Of a stretch of DNA of 30,603 bases, positions 22,212 to 30,603 are shown piece after piece. A model generated the notes under the pieces. The model saw only the letters and a program-made list of their open reading frames with translations, had not been told where the DNA came from and made no database searches. Numbering within the stretch: position 1 is the stretch's first letter; every line of letters starts with the position of its first letter. Location: positions 1 through 30,603 of the forward strand of contig JANBQC010000336.1 of assembly GCA_027576995.1 (NCBI GenBank), written 5' to 3'. The translations under genes were made by a program, and so were the position numbers. The stretch comes from Dimargaris cristalligena. Taxonomy: Eukaryota > Kickxellomycota > Dimargaritomycetes > Dimargaritales > Dimargaritaceae.

Positions 22212-22422
22212 ATGCCCTTTTTTAAAAAAAATAAAATCATTGAAGAATCACTTAAAATTTACCAACCGGTGGTAAGCGAATGTCCACCCCACCCCTCCCC
22301 CGGCTGACACACCGTGTTCTATTTCTCAGCTCCCAATAATGGGCCACAAAGGGAATAAGGGTGCTGCTTTGACGGTGGCAGAGGGAGTGACGGCTACCCC
22401 CGTTTCCACTACCATCGAATGA
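22212..22422 (+). CDS. Candidate 50-residue spliced small protein, unknown
   Basis: Exon 1 (22212-22271) codes MPFFKKNKIIEESLKIYQPV and ends at a GTG|GTAAGC donor. A 58-nt intron with a GGCTGAC branch-like site and a TTTCTCAG acceptor leads in phase to exon 2 (22330-22422), LPIMGHKGNKGAALTVAEGV then TATPVSTTIE and a TGA stop. The intron is the best-formed of the central block. The basic, lysine-rich start and Gly/Ala-rich second half match nothing I know. The frame is open upstream of this ATG, so exon 1 could be longer. Confidence 0.35.
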
Positions 22423-23520
22423 TCAGCAAAAAACCATCCCTTTGGGATATTCTAGTCGGCGGGTACCCCCCGATTAAATGGCGCAATTGTAAAGTGTAGC
22501 CTTCCTATGGCCTATATACTAGGTTTTTATTTTCGCAGGGCAGACCTTTTCTATTCGCCCATACTATACACTTGCTTCCGCACCTTAAACACGCCAAATA
22601 TAGAGAGAGATACGCGGAGTCGGGGCTATAATTCCTTCCGTGAGTGAGGGGGCCACAACCCCCCAAAGAAATCGGAATTAACCCACTTGCTCCCGTGGAA
22701 AGAGTTGGCGCAGACACTCGACTAACTTAGCCGCATGGATCCAACCGTTATCTAATGCCCGTCCACCGATGCTCGAAATACCGCCCAGTGACGCTAGAAT
22801 ATTATTTACTTGTCCAACTTATTGCGGTGGGCCTGACCAAACTTAACGCGCCAATTAGACCAACTGCAGTCAACACCGCATCGATTTATATTACATTACC
22901 CTAGGGGAGGAGGAAGGGGGCAAAAAGGGATTGAAGTGATTCTTTTGAGTCATTTGCTGAGAAGTGCCCACAGCACAGGTGTCGCAGATGGCATCAAACC
23001 TATAGCGGAAGGTATTATATATTGGAATGGATTAAATCGACCCGCCATCCCCCCTCAGAGGGTTCAAATCCCAATCCGGCAGTTTTCCAACGCTATGGTC
23101 ATCCCACCATGCATAGTCACACTTCGTGAACAGTGATTGGAGTGGTGTGGACATGGCGGGCATGAATGTGGAGGGGGGGTGTCTAAGCGGGACGAGGAGG
23201 CTGGACCATGAGGGTGGAGAAACCGAGAGAGCGAGGGGAAACGGAGAATAATGGCCAAACGTAATAATGGGGGAGATGGCCGACTGCCGCCATTTTCTCT
23301 GGCTGATCAGCCAGCTCGGTTTCCCAAATCCCATGTCGCACAAAGTATTATTCTTATTAACGGGGGGCGGCCCAGCCGCGCGCCTGTGTCAATATTAGGC
23401 ATTTATTAGCTGGCACATTATCAGGGTCCTCCCCCCGATGGGGACAGAGGAGGTTCATTTTTAATGAGATAACATCAGTTTAAACGTACATTAAAATACC
23501 GGTAATTATCAACATGTATT

Positions 23521-23540
23521 TATATATATATATATATATA
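23521..23540. repeat. (TA)10 microsatellite
   Basis: Perfect alternating T/A run in unassigned DNA. Confidence 0.9.
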
Positions 23541-23945
23541 TTAGGGGTAGTGCAACCGCGCGACGAGTCCCCGTCCCGACAAACCCCGCTATCACGTGAC
23601 CAGAGCCTATCCAGGCCCACGCCGAGTGGAGCTCGTGCAATAGCTGTTGTCGCGAAAACCACGACTGAACCGAAAGTATAAAATAACAAAATTAACCCGA
23701 GAGCGGAAAAAGATCGTGTTTCAATAAAATACTAATTATAATTCCATTAATTGGCTTCCACTAGAAACTTCCTCAAAATTACCTCCTACCCCCTCGGATC
23801 GAAGCACTATTGGTAAATCCCCGATCCACCGCGACCCCCCCCATTACAGTAGGAGAGGCAATGCAGAGAAGGGATAAGAGTCGGAGAAAAGGGGGTGGTC
23901 AACATTCGGACAATGACTAGCCGACCTGGAATAAAAACTAAGCCC

Positions 23946-23963
23946 TCCAACTGATCGGCCAGT
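23946..23963. repeat. 18-nt direct repeat, second copy
   Basis: Identical to 21917-21934 over 18 bases and in the same orientation. Confidence 0.8.
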
Positions 23964-24340
23964 CATTACTACCTTTCTTCCCACTCAATCATTTGAATGT
24001 TGACAGGTTCCGTGTATTTACTGTCTGTTCAAATAAACCCTAAATAAAAAAATGATACTAGTCTCCCACAGCAACACCCCTACACGCGGTCAGTTGGAGA
24101 ACGAGATAGTCGACTGTTTCGGGGGAGAGGAGAGGCACGTCTCTTTTTTCTCCAAGATAGCAGCTGATCCTCCCCCCCCACCCCTTCAAGATAAGTGGTG
24201 GGCCATACCGTCGATAACCGGGTAACCGAAGACGGTAGTTCATTTTTATTGGTATTCCCATTGCATGGCAGCCTACTGTGGCAGCAAGCGGGAGGGAGAT
24301 GAATTTATATGATGCATCGACTTGTGAGTACGACTATCGT

Positions 24341-25130
24341 TTATTCAATTTTCATTTCGTCTTGGTCGTCATCACTGTCCTCTTCGCTATCCTCGTCACT
24401 GTCGTCCATCTCGCTGTCATCGTCCTCGGATCCACTCTCGGTTTCCGAATCCGACCCCGATGCATCGTCCTCCGGTCCGGGCTGGGCAGTCAGAAGTGGC
24501 AGGGCGTCACGTTTCTTTTCGGCTTCGGCCTTGAGATTTTGGACCATGGTATGGTTGCCTGCGATGCACTCCTTATACATGCGTATTATGAATTTGGCCA
24601 GCTGATAAGAGGGGGATGAAAAAAAATAGAGCAGAGGTATTAGACGCAGAAACCAAGGTAGTTGGGAAAAATAGTACTTTAGCAGGGGTATCAAAAAATA
24701 ACCCCGATTTAGCTCTTGAATAGTATTCATAATGCTACAAAGGGTCTGCGAGAGTGTTGATCTCATATGCCTATATCTACGGTTAAGGTGGGGAGCTCTT
24801 AGTAAACATGAGCAAAATGATAGCTAGAATATTCCGAGAGGTGGTGGTGGTAAGGTTGACTAGACTTACCGCGTATACCGATTCGTCGCCAATAGTGACG
24901 CCAAACTCGTCTTCGAGAATTTGCAGCATAACATCTTCAATGTCTTCCGGCTCGGTCTTGTTACCCCGATCGCCAATGTAGGTGACCAGAGTATCAATCA
25001 GCCAGTCGCGCTTAGCCGAAGACTCGGGGCCACCCCAGTCCTCGTCGACGGCCGATTTGAGAACGGGCCAGGAGGTGAGGAGAATGGTCATGCCGTCGTT
25101 AAAGGCGACGCGGTTAGGGTGTTGGGCCAT
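24341..25130 (-). CDS. TSR2: Tsr2, pre-rRNA processing / eS26 escortin, two exons
   Basis: Tsr2 binds ribosomal protein eS26 and delivers it to pre-40S particles; it is needed for 20S pre-rRNA maturation. Exon 1 is 24870-25130 (87 codons) and exon 2 is 24341-24601. The 268-nt intron has a GCG|GTAAGT donor and a TTATCAG acceptor and falls between codons; the product has 173 residues. The family's WGG motif is plain (AVDEDWGGPESSAKRDWLID), followed by DIEDVMLQILEDEFGV and, over the splice, VYA-LAKFIIRMYKECIAGN. The protein ends in a long acidic Asp/Glu/Ser tail, as in yeast Tsr2, which is involved in eS26 binding. A TATATATATAA run lies only a few bases before the ATG, so the leader is probably very short or transcription starts from several points. 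Confidence 0.95.
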
Positions 25131-25887
25131 TTATATATATATTACTTTTGTGTCGGGAGAGGAGGGGGTGATGCTGAGACTGTAGTGGGTCTGTTCGGCA
25201 GGCGCAATTGGATTGAAGAGCTTCCGAAGGGAGTAAAATGGTACACTGTGTGGTATATCCCACTCGGCGCTTGTTGCTATTAGAATGGTCCCGGGTCGTC
25301 GATCTAGACAACGTCTAAGGAAACCATGTAAATGACCTGGAAAGGTTAAAGAAGAAGAAGAAGAAACGTAATGAAAGAATTCGAATAGTCAAAAAAGGTT
25401 GGAACCAATAAACTCGGGCATAACCCTGGATAATAGAACAGTCGAAAATATTCCGCCTTCTACAGTATTTTTTTCTTCATAAGAACACACAGTACATGGG
25501 AGCCTGTTTGGGAACTCACCCTCTTAATACTGGGGGCAGAGCGTAGAAAGCATATGGGTTTAATTTGCCCTATATTTTTTATTGACATGGACGAAACTAA
25601 TGGAGCGGATGTATATATCTCGCTAGAGCTACACGCGGCAAGGGAGTCCAGAAGTGGGACAATTGAAATAGCCGTTAAATGGTAAGCATTGGGCATGATG
25701 GAAACTAGGAGGTCGTTTGGGCTTGTAGAGAAGGTCCACCCATACCACGACTAGTTAGATCATCCTAAAGATAAAGAAAACGAAGACACGCCTCGGAAAG
25801 AACATTCGTACAGGGTCAGGGGACCCTAATAAAGTGGAGAATTCCCGTTTTAACGAAGAGTAAACCGGCGGGAGTGGAATACCTCGA
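25131..25887. other. Spacer between PDI and TSR2; no gene seen
   Basis: This holds the 3' flank of the PDI gene and the promoter of TSR2, both on minus. A 78-residue minus frame (25460-25696) has no recognisable features. A GAA run sits at about 25350-25364. Confidence 0.5.
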
Positions 25888-27930
25888 CTAGTCAAGCTTG
25901 TTGGGCTTATAAACGTGGCCGGGAATGCCGTTGATGTAGTAGTAGATGACGGCTCCAATCACGCCCACCAAGAATAGTGAAGTGAAGGGATGGCTGGCGG
26001 CCCAGGCAAACGAGTTCGAGACCCGACGGAAAGAGCTGCGGATCGATCCCACGATGAAGCCCGACGTGTAACTGATGGGGAGTCGGTCAACCATGGAGGC
26101 CTTGACGGCACTGACCAGGTCCTCACTGTTGGTCAGATACAGGGGGTAACCTTCGCTGTCGCGATCGAAGAACACCTCGTCCTTGGGGCGGGTGAGTACC
26201 ACCTTGGGCAGGTCCGCCCGACTCATCCCGAACACCCGGTGCAGGTACTTGTCCCAAGTGTCGATGCTCAGCCAGACGAAGCGAATGGTTTGGCCACGAA
26301 TCTTCTGGGCCACAATTTCCTCGGGACCTAGGTCGTTATCCCCCAGACCCAGGAATCGGCGGTGCGGGGAGTCGTTGAAACCGGTACCCGCGGCGGCGGC
26401 GGGAGAGGCCTGCTGGGCGGCCGCCCCACTGCCCTTGATGAGGTGCGGGGGATTCAACTCCGACTCGCCGTGCTGGATGACCACGATATCGTCCGCGGCC
26501 TGGCGGGCCATCATTTTCCAGTTCTCAATCTGTTCAGCGGTGACCCGACGGGTATCGGTATCCAGGATGGACATGACCACCAAATCGGCCGAGTCAAAGA
26601 ATTCCTCGGCGTTCTGGGTCGTTAGCTGCGAAAGCAGGGAGTAGCGTTCCTTTTGCATCCAGGCCTTAATCCGGTCAAAGTCGTTAAGACCTTGGCGGTA
26701 GGGGCGGAGGTAGCCATCCTTGAAGGCCCAGAGACTGGGTACATTGGCGCGGAGAGGGCCCACACGGGGGATGGCGAAGTTGCCGGTCAGCAGGTTGGCG
26801 TCCTGGCTGGTAAACAAACTGGACTGCATAAAGGTTGCCCGGGCGGCCCGCTGAATGGTTTCCAGGTATTTGGCGTCCGTCTGGCCGTCGAACACGTACA
26901 GATACCACATGTCCAAACCCGCGGTGCTCTTGTCCAGCTCGTGACGGGATTCCACTTCCTTATGACGGGTACCATAGGACTCGCGGGCAAACTTGGCTAG
27001 GGACTCAACTGTGCGATCCCCGCTGAAGTTCACGCTAGAGCCTTCCAGGTAGAAGGTCAGTGTGGGATAGCCGGTAATCCCCTTATTGTTGCAGAAACTG
27101 CCGAAGCTCATGCAGTCCACTTCACCCACATGGATATCGCCGGCCAGTTCCTTGGCCAAGGCCTCCCAGGTCGGGGCCAGGTGTTGGCAGTGGATGCACC
27201 AGGGGGCGTAGAATTTGATGAACCACGGGCCGTCCTTAATCAAGGACTCGAAGTTATCCTCGGTAAGTACCACGCTTCGGCCTTCGCGGTTATACGGACC
27301 CAGGGGTTGCGCGGGAGTCTTGTTGGTTGGTTGGACCACAGAGGGCACCACGGCCGGGACAGTATCCCCGGAAGAGACGGTGGCGGCGGCGGCAGGGGCG
27401 AGGGCGGCGACAGTGGTTGTGGCCCCGCCGGGAGTAACGGTCTCCGTCGCCGGGACCATATGCTTATTGGCCATGAATTTGACGTAGTTAAGGATGGGGT
27501 CGTACTTGTTGGGATCCCCGTACTCGACCTTCTCCACTTTCACGCCATTGCGGTAAACGAACATGGTGGGGTAGCCGTCGATGAGTTCCTGGTTGCAAAA
27601 GGCGGCTTCGGCCTGGCAGTCGACCTGGCCCATGTGGAACTGTTGGGTGGTTTTGAGGTCCGCCGTGTCCTCGGCCACCTTCTGCCAGATGGGAGCTAAG
27701 CGACGGCAATGCCCACAGTAGCTGACCCAGAACTTGACGAACCACGTACCGTGGGAGGTGGCGGCGGTGAAGTTATTGTGCGTAAGTGGTGGATTGGCCG
27801 TCATCAGGTCGACGGCCTCCACGGCATTGGGGTCTTTGACGGGGACCAGCCCTGAAGACACCCCGCGGGTGAGGGTGAGACCCAGCCCGACTAGCAGGGG
27901 TAGGCCGTTAAGGAGCCGTGACCATTTCAT
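25888..27930 (-). CDS. Membrane-anchored protein disulfide isomerase with two thioredoxin domains (Eps1/TMX-like)
   Basis: An ER oxidoreductase of the PDI family, single exon, 680 residues. A signal peptide covers about residues 1-26 (LLNGLPLLVGLGLTLTRG). The first thioredoxin domain has a Cys72-Gly-His-Cys75 site (SYCGHCRRLAP) and the second Cys245-Ile-His-Cys248 (APWCIHCQHLAPTW); both contain the cis-proline GYPT. An Ala/Thr/Pro/Val-rich linker of about 50 residues separates them. Redox-inactive thioredoxin-like sequence follows, and a single transmembrane helix near 648-668 (LFLVGVIGAVIYYYI) leaves a short tail, KPNKLD. There is no KDEL-type signal and no canonical KKXX. Length and anchor resemble yeast Eps1 and animal TMX3, so the catalytic domains should face the ER lumen. 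Odd: Tyr replaces the usual Trp before the first active site. Confidence 0.93.
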   Translation of the reverse strand: MKWSRLLNGLPLLVGLGLTLTRGVSSGLVPVKDPNAVEAVDLMTANPPLTHNNFTAATSHGTWFVKFWVSYCGHCRRLAPIWQKVAEDTADLKTTQQFHMGQVDCQAEAAFCNQELIDGYPTMFVYRNGVKVEKVEYGDPNKYDPILNYVKFMANKHMVPATETVTPGGATTTVAALAPAAAATVSSGDTVPAVVPSVVQPTNKTPAQPLGPYNREGRSVVLTEDNFESLIKDGPWFIKFYAPWCIHCQHLAPTWEALAKELAGDIHVGEVDCMSFGSFCNNKGITGYPTLTFYLEGSSVNFSGDRTVESLAKFARESYGTRHKEVESRHELDKSTAGLDMWYLYVFDGQTDAKYLETIQRAARATFMQSSLFTSQDANLLTGNFAIPRVGPLRANVPSLWAFKDGYLRPYRQGLNDFDRIKAWMQKERYSLLSQLTTQNAEEFFDSADLVVMSILDTDTRRVTAEQIENWKMMARQAADDIVVIQHGESELNPPHLIKGSGAAAQQASPAAAAGTGFNDSPHRRFLGLGDNDLGPEEIVAQKIRGQTIRFVWLSIDTWDKYLHRVFGMSRADLPKVVLTRPKDEVFFDRDSEGYPLYLTNSEDLVSAVKASMVDRLPISYTSGFIVGSIRSSFRRVSNSFAWAASHPFTSLFLVGVIGAVIYYYINGIPGHVYKPNKLD

Positions 27931-29164
27931 GGCAAATAAGGGAAAGGCGGGAATGGAATGGGCGGTTAAACAGGGGCTAATTGGTGGTTATATATGCAGT
28001 GAGTTGGGATATGATAAAAAAAACAGGATGTCGGTAACGTAAAACGTGGCCTTTAAAAGAAAGAGCTCCAAATGAGTGAACGTTGTTCCAATGAATGCAG
28101 CAACAAGAAGGGGCGATATTGGATGAGCAAGAGAAAATAAGTGGTGATAAAGTGGGTTGGTGGTCTTGAACTGTCATAGAGCCTTCTCTCCTCCTAGTGG
28201 GCACTAAATATGTGGTTGGATAGAAAAGGCGGGCAAGCCGGTGACAGAGAACTAGTCCGAGTCAAGTCACACGCCTCACGGGCGAAGTAAATACGTGAGA
28301 CTATGCCCCATTTCTATTCAATTAACTCGGTAACTATTAGTACTAGACTGCCTGTAACTTCGAATGTAACGTATGGTATAACCCCAAAACCTTCTCCTTC
28401 AAAATCAACCCAAATAGCCGGCCCAAGTGAGCTAATAGGTGCATGGTCACCTATGTCGTACCACACAGTACAACTACCACAAGAGCAACTTACACTCAAA
28501 TAATCGAGTGAATTCAAGCACAGCCGTGTGCCTCGGCAGTACAGTTTACTCAATAGCGCCAGCCTATAACGACACCTCCGATTAAAATAGAGAGGCTGGA
28601 TGTTCACTTAACATCCCCCAATGAGGTTTCAAGAATACAGCCACCTAAATTGATTCATTTACGCTGTACGGGAAAAGCAGCTCATCGATCACCCATGTCC
28701 CCAATCAAAGATCTTCGCTAAAAGAAAAGGAATGGAATGGTGACGAAAACATGATGGAAAATGAGAACCCCACCCCCTAATTTTAATAAATAAAGTATCA
28801 ACAAGGCAATGACTACCAGGGTGACGTGTTTATGGTAGTAGAGAAACAGCTGATTATAATGGCTTCCCCAACGGCTTAAGTTAAACCTCTTCGATATATA
28901 AATTTCAAATAAATAAATGAATGGGCGAGTGCAGTATTTATTGTTACTCAAAATTATCGTATTAAACGGACTCTTCAGTATCTAGATGTCATATCCATCG
29001 TATGTGATAAATATATGAACAGCTAGAACTAAAGAAACTCAATAGGTAAGATGGGTCAGCTCTATAATTACACCAAGATACTAGAAATCTAACCTGCCCA
29101 TCACAACCTTATCACGTGATTATATAAAAAGCCTATAACATTTGAATAATTTATACTTTTTCCA
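27931..29164. other. PDI promoter region and spacer to the 5S gene; no gene seen
   Basis: Contains the upstream region of PDI. Frames at 28303-28607 and 28718-28951 are A/T-rich and patternless. CpG becomes scarce from about 28990 onward. Confidence 0.5.
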
Positions 29165-29280
29165 GTTATGGCCATATGTACCAGTTTGCACCGTATCCCG
29201 TTAGATCTGCGAAGTTAAGTTGGTATCAGCCAATTTAGTACTGAGGTGGGTGACCACTTGGGAATAGTTGGTGCTATAAC
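29165..29280 (+). rRNA. 5S ribosomal RNA gene
   Basis: The 116-base segment matches fungal 5S rRNA along its whole length: GGCCATATGTACCAG near the 5' end, GCACCGTATCCCGTTAGATC, then GCGAAGTTAAGTTGGTA (box A region), TTAGTACTGAGGTGGGTGAC and CACTTGGGAATA (box C region), and GGTGCTATAAC at the 3' end. The first eight bases (GTTATGGC) pair with the last eight (GCTATAAC), with one G:U, forming helix I, and a five-T run follows at once. These points argue for a working gene rather than a relic. It stands alone, as dispersed 5S genes do in many fungi. A TATATAAAAA sequence lies about 44 bases upstream. A few positions differ from the usual consensus, so a recent pseudogene is not excluded. Confidence 0.88.
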
Positions 29281-29285
29281 TTTTT
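29281..29285 (+). terminator. RNA polymerase III T-run terminator of 5S
   Basis: Five T residues directly after helix I of the 5S gene, the normal Pol III stop signal. Confidence 0.8.
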
Positions 29286-29494
29286 AGTGGTTTTATTTAA
29301 CTTAATTGGCCTTTGCAGTTTAAGATAATCACTTCCCTCTGTAATTAGCTTAGTTAGGTAACAAATCACTATATTCCTCAGTCAGAGTCAAACTGGTTAA
29401 CAGACATATATGGTGTTTTCAATATCACCATCTAGAATAGACAATCCTATGGGAGAAGCTTGGTACCACTACCATTTACATACAACTTGAAACT

Positions 29495-29638
29495 ATATAG
29501 GATAAGTTCATTCATGCTGTAAAACCAAAAATCTATTGGATGAGGCCAATATTACTGGTTAAAAGATATTCTTACATATATTTGTCCATACACATATTAT
29601 GTAAAACCTTATACAGCTGGTTTGAATTTCTTCCATAT
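29495..29638. mobile_element. MITE-like element, copy 5 (144 bp)
   Basis: Begins ATATAGGATAAGTTCATTCA and ends TTTCTTCCATAT. It carries no CpG at all; positions that are CG in copies 1 or 4 are TG or CA here (for example CACATA against CACGTA, GGTTTGAATT against GGGCCGAATT). Confidence 0.8.
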
Positions 29639-29846
29639 TCAGCCAGCCTATGTGAACAGATCTTTTAGTGACTAGGTTTGCACTATTTTGTAGTAAACTA
29701 TATACTTCCAGTTTTAATCCATTAGCTAGGCAATGTAAATATACGGGAAGATTGACCCCACTAAGAAAGAATGTTGACTTGAGGATGTGAGCTATAGAGG
29801 AAGAGCATTGACTGACAAAGTAATCCCACCCAGTAAACGGATCTTT

Positions 29847-29880
29847 CATTATACAGTTGGGTTGTATTTCTCCCAAATGG
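29847..29880. mobile_element. MITE right-end fragment
   Basis: CATTATACAGTTGGGTTGTA followed by TTTCTCCCAAATGG resembles the last 30 or so bases of the 144-bp element. The left part is missing or too changed to see. Confidence 0.45.
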
Positions 29881-30603
29881 CAGCTTACATCAATTCCTAC
29901 TCCATCTACTCCCTGCAAACCACCAAACATAGCATGGATAATCAGGGATTGGCACATGTATTAACTGGACAGGTCAGTTTTTGATTTCAACCTACTAAGT
30001 ATATGGCCTGCTGGGCACTAAGAACCACTTTATTACTCTGGATGGAATTGGTAATCAAATTGTGACATTAGGATACCATAGTAAATACACCAACTCCAAT
30101 AAGGCAGCTAATTATATTAGGAGTACATAGTAAGCCTCTTTTGAAGTACAAGGTGGAGGGAGTGTCAAAATAACATATGCCATACTCTACTTAGTTTTGA
30201 TTTAAGTTTACCTACTATATTACCCAGCTGTTGTAAGATGTATGCCTACAGTATGTATAGATTCAAAATGGTAACAATACAGTGATGGATTGAAAAAATT
30301 TACCTGATTGTTGCCCAAATTAACCACTCTTAGTCTGTCAAGAGTCTCGGGGATAGGCTTCTAATAGTAGGTGGGGCTGATACTAACTGAATAAAGCAAG
30401 TGTCACTATGTATGCAGGGGACATGCACCAATGCACACTTACTAGTTAGTATGGGGGGTGAGTATATATAGGGTTTATTTGAGGTAAACTAAGGGGTCAG
30501 AATAAGCTAAGGTATTAACTGGTCCCCATGGGGGGCCCAGTTATATATATGCAGGGGACTACTCCAAGGGAGGTCCCAAGGGGAAACTACATAACTAAGA
30601 TAA

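Larger units (their letters stand above)
22423..24340. other. No gene recognised
   Basis: The minus frame at 23032-23343 is the longest but has no domain-like pattern. A (TA)10 run lies at 23521-23540. A T-arm-like GGTTCAAATCCC at about 23060 does not complete a tRNA fold. Confidence 0.45.
29286..30603. other. CpG-depleted, non-coding, repeat-like region
   Basis: Reading every base of this 1.3-kb stretch I find three CpG dinucleotides (29744, 29838, 30348), where dozens would be expected at this base composition. It holds MITE copy 5 and a MITE end fragment, no recognisable gene, and repeated short phrases such as ATGCAGGGGAC at about 30412 and 30550. It looks like old, once methylated repeat DNA that runs off the window edge. 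Confidence 0.75.

Noticed and set aside
13205..22231. Shared GGATGCCCTTTTT followed by A runs at 13205 and 22211
   Set aside because: Matches mostly in homopolymer tracts and the reading frames differ.
22978..23083. tRNA-like sequence (GGTTCAAATCCC T-arm, partly pairing ends)
   Set aside because: Six of seven acceptor pairs can be drawn, but the T-stem has mismatches, no convincing D-arm or anticodon arm can be formed, and the span is about 105 bases.
25460..25696. 78-residue ORF between PDI and TSR2
   Set aside because: No recognisable feature; lies in the expected 3' flank of PDI.
29559..29957. 132-residue minus-strand ORF
   Set aside because: It is read through MITE copy 5; the same peptide piece (EIQTSCIRFYII) appears from copy 2, so it is a repeat artefact.

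Overview
The window looks like nuclear DNA of an early-diverging, compact-genome fungus. Six genes are recognisable fungal housekeeping genes: ESCRT-0 VPS27, urate oxidase, mitoribosomal mL43, splicing factor SPF30, rRNA-processing TSR2, and a membrane-anchored protein disulfide isomerase. Four of the six carry one or two introns, mostly with GTAAG donors. The presence of SPF30 and uricase, short spacers and strong CpG loss in repeat-like DNA would suit a Zoopagomycota-like lineage (for example Kickxellomycotina), but that placement is inference and weak.

Layout. 1-1560: no gene seen. 1561-4086 (-): VPS27. 4978-5121: first copy of a 144-bp inverted-repeat element (MITE-like). 5353-6345 (-): urate oxidase. 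6346-8467: long spacer. 8468-9222 (+): mL43, two exons. 9860-10933 (+): SPF30, two or three exons. 11634-12573 (-): 3' part of an unrecognised spliced gene, cut by an assembly gap of 98 N (12574-12671) that begins inside a trinucleotide repeat. 12.7-24.3 kb: a gene-sparse block with no recognisable protein. It holds several candidate short exons with good splice signals, three more MITE copies (two in tandem) and many simple repeats. 24341-25130 (-): TSR2, two exons. 25888-27930 (-): PDI. 29165-29280 (+): a 5S rRNA gene with an intact closing helix and a T-run terminator. 29286-30603: DNA with only three CpG dinucleotides, holding a fifth MITE copy and a MITE end fragment.

The genes do not form an operon or cluster; they act in endosomal sorting, purine breakdown, mitochondrial translation, splicing, ribosome maturation and ER folding. 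The most interesting signals are outside the known genes: the 144-bp MITE family, its CpG-to-TpG/CpA differences between copies, the CpG desert beside the 5S gene, and the spliced unrecognised genes of the central block. I found no CRISPR array, phage, operon or defence-like gene set.
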